Below, piece by piece: positions 50,861-58,912 of a stretch of 64,000 bases of DNA. Source of the DNA: Amycolatopsis benzoatilytica AK 16/65. Its GTDB lineage: Bacteria; Actinomycetota; Actinomycetes; Mycobacteriales; Pseudonocardiaceae. The position numbers and the translations under genes were made by a program. The notes below the pieces were generated by a model. That model was given only the letters and a program-made list of their open reading frames with translations. It had not been told where the DNA came from and made no database searches. The stretch spans positions 193,806-257,805 of the forward strand of contig NZ_KB912942.1 of assembly GCF_000383915.1 (NCBI RefSeq), given 5' to 3'. Positions within the stretch are counted from its first letter, which is position 1. Each line of letters begins with the position of its first letter.

Positions 50861-51439
50861 GTGCGGGACAACGCGCCCGATCGGGAGGATGATCCGGGGA
50901 TGGCCGGGTTCAGGGCTCGTCACCGGCGGGCGGTTGCGGACGAAGCGCTGGTTCGCGCGCTGTTCGAGGAGCATGGGCGCGCGATGCTCGCGTACGCCAC
51001 CCGGCTGCTCAGCGACCGGGCGGCCGCGGAGGACGTAGTGCAGGAGGCGCTCGTCCGCGCGTGGCGCAGTCCGGACAGCCTCGTCAATGGGCGCGGGTCG
51101 GTGCGCGGATGGCTGCTGACCGTCGTCCGCAACCTGGTGATCGACCGGGCCCGGGCGAAGGAAGCGCGGCCGCGGGAGGTGGCCGAGTCGGCGTCCGGCG
51201 GGCCGGTCGAGGCGGACCACGCCGATCAGGTCGTGGACTCGATGGTCGTGCTGGCCGCCCTGGACGGGCTTTCGGCCGAGCATCGCGAGGTGCTGGAGCA
51301 GATGTACCTGCACGGCTGCAGCGTCGCCGAGGCGGCCGAGCGGCTCGGAATTCCCCCGGGAACGGTCAAATCGCGCTCGTACTACGGCTTGCGGGCGTTG
51401 CGGGAACAGTTCCGGCGAGCGGAAGGAGTGGCCGGATGA
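50861..51439 (+). CDS. ECF-type RNA polymerase sigma factor
   Basis: 192-residue sigma-70 family ECF factor. Region 2 reads LFEEHGRAMLAYATRLLSDRAAAEDVVQEALVRAWR. Region 4 reads LSAEHREVLEQMYLHGCSVAEAAERLGIPPGTVKSRSYYGLRALRE. It overlaps its anti-sigma gene by 4 bp (ATGA). GTG 50861 gives the longest plausible form; ATG 50900 is an alternative start. The signal it answers is not visible. Confidence 0.9.
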   Translation: MRDNAPDREDDPGMAGFRARHRRAVADEALVRALFEEHGRAMLAYATRLLSDRAAAEDVVQEALVRAWRSPDSLVNGRGSVRGWLLTVVRNLVIDRARAKEARPREVAESASGGPVEADHADQVVDSMVVLAALDGLSAEHREVLEQMYLHGCSVAEAAERLGIPPGTVKSRSYYGLRALREQFRRAEGVAG

Positions 51440-52143
51440 ACACTGCCGACGAGCACGTCGACCTGGCGGGATACCTGTCCGGTCAGCTCGCGTCGGGCGA
51501 ACGGCGCGACATCGAGGCACACCTGGCCGAGTGCGAACGGTGCCGGGCGGAGGCGGCCTCGCTGCGGGAGGTGCAGAGCTTCCTCGGCGAGCTGCCGCCG
51601 GAAGCGCTGCTGGAAGGTCCGCCGGTCGGCGCGGACGGAGTCGTGCAGCGGACGGTGGACCGGATCCGCGCGGAGTCCCACGCCCAGTTCGACCGCGGCC
51701 GGATGCTCGCGCTCGCCGCGGCGGCGGTAGTGGTGCTCGCGGCGCTCGGGATCGGAGTGCTGGTGGGGCGCAGCACTTCTGGGACCGCGGTCGCGGTGCC
51801 GCCCTCGCCGGTCATGTCCAGTCCGGCTCCTGTCCCCGGCTCGAAGGTCCTCACCGGCGCGGACGCGAGCGGACGGACCCGGCTGATCGCCAGCATCGTG
51901 CCCGCGGCCGGCTGGGTGCGGGTGAACGCTTCCGTCTCCGGGATCCCGGCGGGGGAGAAGTGCCTGCTGGTGGTCCTCGGGAAGAAGGGCGAACGCCAGG
52001 TCGCGGGCGGCTGGCTGGTCTCCGAGCAAGCCGCGAAGGACGGCGCGAGCCTGTACGGCTCGGCGGTGGTGGACCCGGCGGAGGTGTCGGCGATCGTCAT
52101 CGAGAACACGGCTGGACACCGGTTCGTCGAGGCGGATTCGTGA
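51436..52143 (+). CDS. Anti-sigma factor with zinc-finger ZAS domain and one membrane span
   Basis: 235-residue anti-sigma factor. The N-terminal ZAS motif HLAECERCRAE (Hx3Cx2C) is at residues about 34-44, a membrane span (LALAAAAVVVLAALGIGVLVG) at about 92-112, and an external RskA-like domain (GWVRVNASVSGIPAGEKCLLVV) follows. It should hold the ECF sigma at the membrane until a redox or envelope signal releases it. Translationally coupled to the sigma gene. Confidence 0.9.
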   Translation: MNTADEHVDLAGYLSGQLASGERRDIEAHLAECERCRAEAASLREVQSFLGELPPEALLEGPPVGADGVVQRTVDRIRAESHAQFDRGRMLALAAAAVVVLAALGIGVLVGRSTSGTAVAVPPSPVMSSPAPVPGSKVLTGADASGRTRLIASIVPAAGWVRVNASVSGIPAGEKCLLVVLGKKGERQVAGGWLVSEQAAKDGASLYGSAVVDPAEVSAIVIENTAGHRFVEADS

Positions 52144-52323
52144 GCGGGAGGGGCGGCCGGACCCGGCTCGGTCGGCCGCCGTCTCCGCGGGCAGTGGTTG
52201 ACCGCCGTCCCCGCGGACAGCGGTCGTACGGCAGTGTCCGCAGGCGTCAAATGTGCAGCGCTTGCGGACTTCGGCCGTGCCCGCCGTGCATTCCAGCTGG
52301 GTCGCCGAATCCGGCTGAGTCTT

Positions 52324-53013
52324 TCAGCTGAACCGGCGGTCGAGCCATCCCCGGGCCGGTTTCCACGGTTCATCGGCCGGATCGATGAGCCGGAAGTGGT
52401 CCACGCCGGGCAGTTCCAGGTACTCCACTTCGTCCCCGGCCGCCACTGCCGCGGCCACGTAGTCTCGGCTGTGCGGTGCCGGGACCCGGACGTCCGCATC
52501 GCCCTGCACCACGAGCTGCGGGCACCCGATCGGCAGTTGCCGGATCGGGGACGCCGCCGGGTCGTCGCCGGTCAGGAACAGGCCGGCGGCGCCCTCTCCC
52601 AGGTTTTCCGCGCGGGCGCGGGGCACGTCGGTGATGGGGGCCAGTGCCACGACGCCGGACAGCCCGAGGCGTTTTCCGGCCAGCAGGGCCAGATGCCCGC
52701 CGGCGGAGTGTCCGATCGCGACGGTCGGCAGCGAGGGCGACGGGGCGACGGCGGCGATCGCGGCCAGCACGTCGTCCAAGGTCTGCGGCCAGCCGCCGGT
52801 GTCGCCGTCGATTCGGCGGTATTCCAGGTTCGCCACAGACCAGCCGGCGGAAACCAGATCGGCTGCCATCGGGTCGAGCTGGTGCAGGTCGTGCCGCGCT
52901 CGCCACCATCCGCCGTGCAGCAAGACGGCGGTGCCGCGCCCGCCGGGGGCGCCGTGGAGTTCGACGAACTGGCTGGGCTCGCTGCCATAGCGGAGGGTTT
53001 CCATACCGGCCAT
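52324..53013 (-). CDS. Alpha/beta hydrolase (esterase/kynurenine formamidase-like)
   Basis: 229-residue alpha/beta hydrolase: oxyanion motif HGGWWR, nucleophile elbow GHSAGG at about residues 100-105, DADVRVP (Asp) and GVDHFRL (His). Size and HGGWW fit the small formamidase/esterase group. GAGGG is 7 nt upstream of ATG 53013; M4 is an alternative start. Its ribosome site lies inside the C-terminal remnant of the FGGY kinase, so it may once have been the last gene of a kinase operon. Confidence 0.85.
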   Translation of the reverse strand: MAGMETLRYGSEPSQFVELHGAPGGRGTAVLLHGGWWRARHDLHQLDPMAADLVSAGWSVANLEYRRIDGDTGGWPQTLDDVLAAIAAVAPSPSLPTVAIGHSAGGHLALLAGKRLGLSGVVALAPITDVPRARAENLGEGAAGLFLTGDDPAASPIRQLPIGCPQLVVQGDADVRVPAPHSRDYVAAAVAAGDEVEYLELPGVDHFRLIDPADEPWKPARGWLDRRFS

Positions 53014-53017
53014 TAGA

Positions 53018-53444
53018 TCACCCTCGCGCCAACCGTTCGTGCGCTCTCGCCAGCCGTTCGTGCGCTGCCCGATACGCCTCGTACTGGCTGGTCAGGTCAG
53101 TATTCGGGGGAAAATCCGCTCCGCGGCGACCTCCGCTGGTCCGGCCAGCTGATCGCCGGGGCGAGCGGCACGAGCGCGGCGTTGACCAGCAGATGGGTGT
53201 CGACCCGGCGGACGATTCCGGCCGCGCGCACCGCGCCGGCGGGCAGTCCGGAAAGGACGGTTCGCAGCGCGGTTTCCATTGCCTGCCACCAGTCTTCCGG
53301 GTCCTGTTCGGCCCAGCCGGGATGCGGCAGGCTGATCGGGCAGGGCTCGGAATGCGCCCAGAGTTCCTGGTCGTCCAGTGCGAACGCGGCGACTTTCACC
53401 GCGGTCGTCCCGACGTCGATGCCGAGCAGTGCTGCGTCGTCCAG
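53018..53444 (-). pseudogene. Internally deleted FGGY carbohydrate kinase
   Basis: The 5' part encodes about 115 residues of an FGGY kinase N-domain: LGIDVGTTAVKVAAF (ATP phosphate loop), HPGWAEQDPEDWW and WPDQR. After a stop at 53097 the DNA continues in another frame with TSQYEAYRAAHERLARAHER, the usual FGGY C-terminus, ending at 53018. About 350 central residues, with the sugar site and adenosine motif, are lost. No start codon fits the N-domain. Non-functional. Confidence 0.72.
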
Positions 53445-53468
53445 GCCACCGGGGTACCAGGAATTCGC

Positions 53469-53474
53469 TACCTT
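53469..53474 (+). promoter_or_regulatory. -10 box, leaderless start of methyltransferase 2
   Basis: TACCTT ends 6 nt before ATG 53481; there is no Shine-Dalgarno sequence. Confidence 0.5.
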
Positions 53475-53480
53475 CGAAGC

Positions 53481-54299
53481 ATGACCGCTGCCGAGAACTA
53501 TCTGCGCGACTACCACGATCGCAAACCGGACGCGATGTCCGTGCTGATCGAGTCCGGCCGGGTGACCGGAGACGGGCGGACGAGTTACCAGGTGCTCGCG
53601 GACCGGGTCGCGCCCGCCCGCAACGTGCTCGACCTCGGCTGCGGGGACGGTGCCCTGCTTGCCGTTTTCGCGCGCAACGGCGCGGAAAAGCTGGCCGGCA
53701 TGGACCTCTCCGAGGGACAGCTGGCGCTGGCCCGGAAGCGCCCGGAGCTGGCGGGTGCGGATCTTCGGCACGGACGTGCGCAGGAACTGCCGTTCGCCGA
53801 CGCCGCGTTCGAGGCCGTCGTGTCGCACATGGCCTTCATGCTCATGGACGACCCCGAGACGGTCGCCGCGGAGGTGGCCCGGGTGCTGGTGCCGCGCGGG
53901 ACGTTCGCCATCGTCGTCGGCGGACCCGATTCGACCGGTGCCACCCGGGTGTTCCTGGAGCTGGCCCGGCCGTTGTTCCGCGAAGTGCCGGAGGAACGCC
54001 GGGCGACCTACACGAAGGAGCGGCGCACCTCGGAGCGATCGGGCATCGACGAGGTGCTCGCACCGGCCGGATTCGCGCCGGTTTCCTGGGAGCCGTACGA
54101 GATCGACCTGACCGCGTCGCCGGAGACGGTGTGGACGTTGTGCTGCGAATCGTTCTACTCGACCGACACCCTCGACGAGGACCAGCGGACCCGGTTGCGC
54201 TCGGCGTTCTTGGCCGAGACCGAGCGGCTGCGCACCGCGGACGGCCGGTTGCCGGCGGGACTCTCCGTGAACCTGGCGAAAACCCGTCTGCTGACCTGA
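53481..54299 (+). CDS. Class I SAM-dependent methyltransferase (paralogue 2)
   Basis: 272-residue methyltransferase: motif I VLDLGCGDGALLAVFA, LAGMDLSEGQ, LPFADAAFEAVVSHMAFMLM, then LVPRGTFAIVVGG. It shares the YLRDYHDRKPDA opening and the ADGRLPAGLSVNLAKT end with the neighbour at 54322 and the copy at 27826. A six-nucleotide gap to TACCTT indicates a leaderless mRNA. Substrate unknown. Confidence 0.86.
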   Translation: MTAAENYLRDYHDRKPDAMSVLIESGRVTGDGRTSYQVLADRVAPARNVLDLGCGDGALLAVFARNGAEKLAGMDLSEGQLALARKRPELAGADLRHGRAQELPFADAAFEAVVSHMAFMLMDDPETVAAEVARVLVPRGTFAIVVGGPDSTGATRVFLELARPLFREVPEERRATYTKERRTSERSGIDEVLAPAGFAPVSWEPYEIDLTASPETVWTLCCESFYSTDTLDEDQRTRLRSAFLAETERLRTADGRLPAGLSVNLAKTRLLT

Positions 54300-54309
54300 C
54301 GGTTCGCGC

Positions 54310-54315
54310 TACCGT
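54310..54315 (+). promoter_or_regulatory. -10 box, leaderless start of methyltransferase 3
   Basis: TACCGT ends 6 nt before ATG 54322, the same arrangement as for its tandem paralogue, so each copy seems to keep its own promoter. Confidence 0.45.
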
Positions 54316-54321
54316 CGCGGC

Positions 54322-55137
54322 ATGATGACGCCCGCCGAAGAGTTCTTGCGCGATTTCCACGACCGGAACCCGGCAGCCGCGTCCGAACTGGCCGAGCGCG
54401 GCACCGTCGACGGGCGCACGGTGTACGAGGTGTTCGCCGACCAGGTGGGCCGGGCTCGGCAGGTGCTCGACCTCGGCTGCGGTGACGGCGCGCTGCTCTC
54501 GGTTCTCGCTGGTCGCGGTGCGGAGAAGCTGGCGGGCATCGACCTGTCCGGCAAACAGGTCGAGGCAGCGCGCGGCCGGACCGGCCTCGCCGAGGCAGAC
54601 CTGCGCCCCGGTCGCGCGCAAGAACTGCCCTTCGAAGACGACAGCTATGACGCGGTCGTGTCATTCATGGCGCTGATGCTGATGTCCGACATCGAACAGG
54701 TCATCGCGGAGACCGTACGGGTGCTCCGGCCGCGAGGGGTGTTCGCGATCGGCGTGGGCGGCGGCGGGACGGGCGCGCTCGAGGTGTTCCCGAAGGTCGC
54801 GCGGCCGCTGTTCGCGGTGGTGGCGGAGACGCGCCAGGTGCCTGCCTCGGGCGACCCGCGCAGCCGCACCCGGGAAGGGCTCGACGGGCTGCTCGGCCCG
54901 GCCGGGTTCGCGCCGGTCGAGTGGCACGAGATGACGGTGGACCTGTCCGGTCCGCCGGACGAGGTGTGGCAGACCTGCCAGGACACCTACTACCAGGTCG
55001 AGGCGCTGGACGAGAACCAGCTGAAAGGCCTGCAGACGGCGTTCAAGGTGGCGACCCGGCCGCTGGTCGCGGACGACGGGACGCTCGCCGCGGGCGCCCG
55101 GATCAACGTCGCGACGACGCGGCTGGCCGAGGCCTGA
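54322..55137 (+). CDS. Class I SAM-dependent methyltransferase (paralogue 3)
   Basis: 271-residue methyltransferase 22 bp after paralogue 2 and clearly a tandem duplicate: FLRDFHDRNPAAA, VLDLGCGDGALLSVLAGRGAEKLAGIDLS, AQELPFEDDSYDAVVSFMALMLMSDI and LRPRGVFAIGVGG. His in the usual VSHMAF segment is Phe here (VSFMAL), a possible change in acceptor preference. Ends DDGTLAAGARINVATT. Substrate unknown. Confidence 0.86.
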   Translation: MMTPAEEFLRDFHDRNPAAASELAERGTVDGRTVYEVFADQVGRARQVLDLGCGDGALLSVLAGRGAEKLAGIDLSGKQVEAARGRTGLAEADLRPGRAQELPFEDDSYDAVVSFMALMLMSDIEQVIAETVRVLRPRGVFAIGVGGGGTGALEVFPKVARPLFAVVAETRQVPASGDPRSRTREGLDGLLGPAGFAPVEWHEMTVDLSGPPDEVWQTCQDTYYQVEALDENQLKGLQTAFKVATRPLVADDGTLAAGARINVATTRLAEA

Positions 55138-55163
55138 GCCGAGCCGTCCGGCCGCGGGCCGGA

Positions 55164-55637
55164 CTAGGTCGCGGCAGCGGCCTGTTCGCCAGCTGACCGC
55201 CGGCTCTTCGCCCCGGACCGGCAGGCGTGAAAAATCCAGCCGAGAATCATCAGGAAGTCGACGATCCCGAAGGCGAGGCCGGCGCCGAAGCCGACTTCGT
55301 CCGGTCGGTGCAGGTCGACTGCCTTCCGGGGGTCCGCGACGACTTCGACGGTGCTGCCTGGCTTGTCGTGGTTGACGGCAACCGGTCCGCGTTGCCCGTC
55401 CGGAGTGATCACGACCAGCGCGTTCTTCGTGTACTTGCTCGGCGGCGTGAACTGCACCGCCGTCCAGTGGCCGCTGTAGCCGGTCGCGGTCGCCTGCACC
55501 GGTACGCCGCGCGTTTCCAGGACATAGCCGCTGACCAAGGAATACCCGGTCAGGAAAATCATCACGAGATGCAGGGCGGCGATGAAGATGTTCGGCACGA
55601 TGAACCAGCCGCTGCGGCCCAGAATGGCGGGCAGCAC
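55164..55637 (-). CDS. DUF3592-like membrane protein
   Basis: 157-residue protein with two spans (FIVPNIFIAALHLVMIFLTGYSL and GFGAGLAFGIVDFLMILGWIF) enclosing an external beta domain with ETRGVPVQATATGYSG and VVADPRKAVDLHRPDEV, as in DUF3592 proteins. GTG start at 55637, 22 bp after the MocR gene stop on the same strand. No known function. Confidence 0.7.
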   Translation of the reverse strand: MLPAILGRSGWFIVPNIFIAALHLVMIFLTGYSLVSGYVLETRGVPVQATATGYSGHWTAVQFTPPSKYTKNALVVITPDGQRGPVAVNHDKPGSTVEVVADPRKAVDLHRPDEVGFGAGLAFGIVDFLMILGWIFHACRSGAKSRRSAGEQAAAAT

Positions 55638-55659
55638 GACGTTCTGCGGGCGACCGGCG

Positions 55660-57072
55660 TTAGGGCAGGACCCGGCACAGCGCGGCGAGCGCGCCGGACC
55701 ACGCGCTCGCGGACGGGGTGCTGAACCCGATCACCAGTGCGTCCCGGTCGGCCGGCGCGTCGGGATGCCGGAACGCGCCGATCCCGTAAACCGCGAGCCC
55801 CTGCCACGCGGACCCCTGCCACGCGGACCCCTGCACCACGGCGTCTTCCTCGCCGGCCGGAACGTCCACCAGCACCTGCAGTCCGGCGGACAGCCCAGTC
55901 ACCCGGGTGTGCGGCGCGTGCTCGGCCAGCGCCGCGACGAGTTGGTCCCGGCGGCGCCGGTAGGTCAGCCGCATCGCGCGGATGTGCCGGTCGTAGCTGC
56001 CCGAGGCGATGAACGCGGCCATCGTGAGCTGGTCGACCACGCCGAGGTGCAGATCGCGCTCGCCCTTCGCCTCGGCGGCGAGGCGGGCGATCCGCGGCGG
56101 CAGGACCAGCCAGCCCAGCCGCAGGCCCGGGGCGAGTGCTTTGCTCGTGGTGCCAAGGTAAACGACGTGCTCGGGGTCGAGCCCCTGCACTGCGCCGACC
56201 GGGCTGCGGTCGTAGCGGAACTCGCCGTCGTAATCGTCTTCCAACACCAGGCCGCCGGTGCGGCGTGCCCAGTCCACGACCGCGGCGCGGCGGTCCGGGT
56301 GCAGCGCGACGCCGGTGGGGAACTGGTGCGACGGGGTCAGCAGAACCGCGCCGGCGTCGGGCAAGTCGTCCAGGTGGCCGACCACCGCGCCGTCCGCGTC
56401 GACCGGCAGCCGCGGCGTGTCGAGACCGGCTTTGACGAGATGCTGGCGGTGGACTGGCAGCCCGTAGGACTCCACCGCGATCTCCGCGACTCCGCGCTGT
56501 TTCAGCACTTGCGCGATGGTCATCAAGCCGTGCGACGCGCCAGTGCAGATCATGATCTGGTCCGGGTGCGCGCGGACGCCGCGGGTGCGCGCGAGATACC
56601 CGGCGACCGCTTCGCGCAGTTCAGGACGGCCGAACGGACCGCCGTAGCCAAACGCCTCGTCCGGGGCGTCGGTCAGCGCGCGGCGGGCGGCCTTAAGCCA
56701 GTCCGCGCGCGGAAACGCGGACAGGTCCGGCTGTCCGGGACGCAGGTCGTGGTCGATGCGGCGGCGGTGCCGCGGCTTCGGCGGCGTCGGCGCCGCGACG
56801 GTCTCCGTGCGCGGGGCGACTCGGGTTGCCGAGCCTTGACGTGCGGTGAGCCAGCCTTCGGCGACAAGTTCCGCGTACGCTTGCGCCACAGTGTTGCGTG
56901 CGATGCCAAGGTCCGCGCCAAGAGTCCGGCTGGACGGCAGCTTCGCTCCTGGCGCGAGCCGGCCGGTGCGGATCGCCTCGCGCAGCGCCTCCATGAGGCC
57001 GTCGCGCAACCGTGGCCCGCGCAGGTCGAGGTGAAGGTCTTCGCTCAGCGAATTGGCCCACTCTTCGCGCAC
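55660..57072 (-). CDS. MocR/PdxR-type regulator: GntR HTH fused to a class I aminotransferase domain
   Basis: 470-residue MocR regulator. The GntR winged helix occupies residues 1-80 (LREAIRTGRLAPGAKLPSSRTLGADLGIARNTVAQAYAELVAEGWL). The PLP fold follows with CTGASHG, LLTPSHQFPTGV, LEDDYDGEFRYDR and the lysine in LGTTSKALAPGLRLG. Such regulators sense PLP or an amino compound. Near the C-terminus a duplicated 15-bp unit gives SAWQGSAWQG. GTG 57072 is 46 bp from the divergent AhpD-like start, the probable target. Confidence 0.88.
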   Translation of the reverse strand: MREEWANSLSEDLHLDLRGPRLRDGLMEALREAIRTGRLAPGAKLPSSRTLGADLGIARNTVAQAYAELVAEGWLTARQGSATRVAPRTETVAAPTPPKPRHRRRIDHDLRPGQPDLSAFPRADWLKAARRALTDAPDEAFGYGGPFGRPELREAVAGYLARTRGVRAHPDQIMICTGASHGLMTIAQVLKQRGVAEIAVESYGLPVHRQHLVKAGLDTPRLPVDADGAVVGHLDDLPDAGAVLLTPSHQFPTGVALHPDRRAAVVDWARRTGGLVLEDDYDGEFRYDRSPVGAVQGLDPEHVVYLGTTSKALAPGLRLGWLVLPPRIARLAAEAKGERDLHLGVVDQLTMAAFIASGSYDRHIRAMRLTYRRRRDQLVAALAEHAPHTRVTGLSAGLQVLVDVPAGEEDAVVQGSAWQGSAWQGLAVYGIGAFRHPDAPADRDALVIGFSTPSASAWSGALAALCRVLP

Positions 57073-57105
57073 GGAAATGGACCATAGCAGGGTGCCAATC
57101 GTCCG

Positions 57106-57111
57106 TAGGGT
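57106..57111 (+). promoter_or_regulatory. -10 box of the AhpD-like gene within the MocR divergent region
   Basis: TAGGGT ends 7 nt before ATG 57119. On the opposite strand TATGGT lies 8 nt before GTG 57072. Both genes therefore start from back-to-back, near-leaderless promoters only 46 bp apart. Confidence 0.5.
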
Positions 57112-57118
57112 CGATGCC

Positions 57119-57607
57119 ATGACCAGTACCGAAGAACGCCTTCCCGTCCACCAGCCCCGGCTCAAGCTGGCCGAGCTGGCCCCGGAGGCGTACAAGGCGA
57201 TGATCCGGCTCGACGCGGCGACCCGGCGCGGGGTGGAACCGGTGCTGCTGCACCTCGTCAAGATCCGGGCGTCGCAGATCAACCACTGTGCGTTCTGCAT
57301 CGACATGCACACGAAGGACGCGCTCGCCGCGGGAGAGACGGTCGAGCGGATCGTGCAGCTCTCGGCATGGGAGGAGTCGAAGCACTTCTACACGGCCAAG
57401 GAAACCGCCGCACTGGAGCTGACCGAGGCGATCACCGTGCTCACCGACGGCTTCGTCCCGGACGAGGTCTACGACCGGGTCGCGCCGCAGTTCGACGAGG
57501 TCGAGCTGGCGCACCTGATCGCGGCGATCACCACGATCAACGCGTGGAACCGGTTCGCGGTCAGCACGCGGATGGTGGCCGGGGAGTACCAGCCTGGGGA
57601 CCATTGA
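57119..57607 (+). CDS. AhpD/carboxymuconolactone decarboxylase-family protein
   Basis: 162-residue all-alpha protein with the AhpD redox signature NHCAFCIDMHTKDALAAGET (CxxC plus downstream His). Family members are alkylhydroperoxidases acting on organic peroxides. Divergent from the MocR regulator, with which it shares the promoter region; likely its target. It ends before a hairpin at 57649. Cytosolic. Confidence 0.88.
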   Translation: MTSTEERLPVHQPRLKLAELAPEAYKAMIRLDAATRRGVEPVLLHLVKIRASQINHCAFCIDMHTKDALAAGETVERIVQLSAWEESKHFYTAKETAALELTEAITVLTDGFVPDEVYDRVAPQFDEVELAHLIAAITTINAWNRFAVSTRMVAGEYQPGDH

Positions 57608-57648
57608 GCCACCTGATCTGGACCGCGAGGGGAGACGGACCGGACGAA

Positions 57649-57683
57649 GACGGTCAGGCTGGCAACGCTGCCGCCTGACCGTC
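57649..57683. terminator. Bidirectional hairpin terminator
   Basis: GACGGTCAGGC/GCCTGACCGTC (11 bp) plus an inner GGCA/TGCC stem on an ACGC loop. It lies between the convergent AhpD-like and E2 genes, 6 bp beyond the E2 stop. Confidence 0.88.
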
Positions 57684-57688
57684 CGCTG

Positions 57689-58912
57689 TCACAGGTTTCG
57701 CAGCAGCCGCACCGGATTCTCGATGCAGTCGGCGACGAAGCGGAGGAATCCGCCCGCTGTGGCGCCGTCGCACACCCGGTGGTCGAACGCCAGGGTCAGC
57801 TCGGTGATCTTGCGCGCGGCGGCCTGGCCGTCCACGATCCACGGCCGGTCGATGATCCGGCCGACGCCCAGGATCGCCACCTCCGGGTAGTTGATGATCG
57901 CGGCGGAACCGTCCACTCCGAACACGCCGTAGTTGTTCACGGTGAAGGTGCCGCCGGTCAAGTCGGCGGGTGCGAGCCGTCCGCCGCGCGCCTGCTCGGT
58001 GCGTTCGGCGAGCGCGGCCGAGAGATCTTCCAGGGTGTGTTCGTGCGCGTTCTGGACTACCGGGACGACCAGGCCGCGGTCGGTCTGCGCGGCGAATCCC
58101 AAGTGGACCGAGGACGGAATGACGATCTCGTCGCCGTCCAAGTGGGCGTTCAACTCGGGGAACCGGCGCAGGCCGGCGACCGCGAACCGGCCGAGGAGCG
58201 CGAGCAGGCTGATCTTCGGGCGGTGCGGATCGGCATTGAGCGCGTGCCGCAGTTCCAGCAAACCGGTCGCGTCGACATCCACCCAGACCGTTGCCTCCGG
58301 GATCTCCCGGCGGGACCGGCTGAGCTTGTCCGCGACGGTTTTGCGCAGGCCCCGCAACGGGATCCGCTGCTCGTCCGGCGAACTGGCCGAAGGGGCGACG
58401 GTCGCGGCGATCGCGCGTTCCACGTCGGCGCGGCTCACGATTCCGCCGGTTCCGGTCCCGGTGAGCGCACGCAGGTCCACTCCGGACTCGCGGGCGAGGC
58501 GGCGCACGAGCGGCGAGACGACCCGGATCCGGTCCGAAACCGACGGCGGCGGCGAGACAGGCGCCTTGCTGCCTCGTGGCCGCCGGGTCCGCCGGGTGTG
58601 GGCCTTGCCGGTGCCGTATCCGATGAGGACGTTCCCGCTGCCTTCCGGCGTGACCACGCCGGGTTCGACGAAGTCCGCGGCATCGTCCACCGTGATCAGC
58701 GGGCTGCCGACGGACAGCACCTCGCCCGCCGCCCCGTGCAGCGTCGAGACCCGGCCCGCGAACGGAACCGGCACCTCGACGCTCGCCTTGGCGGTTTCGA
58801 CCTCCACCACGGTCTGGTCGATCGTGACGGTGTCGCCGACCCGGACGTGCCATGCGACGATCTCCGCCTCGGTCAGTCCTTCGCCGAGGTCGGGCAGCTT
58901 GAAGACGGCCAT
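57689..58912 (-). CDS. bkdC: Branched-chain 2-oxoacid dehydrogenase E2 (dihydrolipoamide acyltransferase)
   Basis: 407-residue acyltransferase. Order: lipoyl domain (lipoyl Lys in VETAKASVEV, about residue 42), peripheral subunit-binding domain (VVSPLVRRLARESGVDLRALTGTGTGGIV, about 130-165) and catalytic domain with FTVNNYGVFG and the active-site FDHRVCDGA. One lipoyl domain only. It begins with TGATG overlap to the E1-beta stop and is the last gene of the operon, ending at the 57649 hairpin. It supplies branched-chain acyl-CoA starters for iso/anteiso fatty acids. Confidence 0.93.
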   Translation of the reverse strand: MAVFKLPDLGEGLTEAEIVAWHVRVGDTVTIDQTVVEVETAKASVEVPVPFAGRVSTLHGAAGEVLSVGSPLITVDDAADFVEPGVVTPEGSGNVLIGYGTGKAHTRRTRRPRGSKAPVSPPPSVSDRIRVVSPLVRRLARESGVDLRALTGTGTGGIVSRADVERAIAATVAPSASSPDEQRIPLRGLRKTVADKLSRSRREIPEATVWVDVDATGLLELRHALNADPHRPKISLLALLGRFAVAGLRRFPELNAHLDGDEIVIPSSVHLGFAAQTDRGLVVPVVQNAHEHTLEDLSAALAERTEQARGGRLAPADLTGGTFTVNNYGVFGVDGSAAIINYPEVAILGVGRIIDRPWIVDGQAAARKITELTLAFDHRVCDGATAGGFLRFVADCIENPVRLLRNL

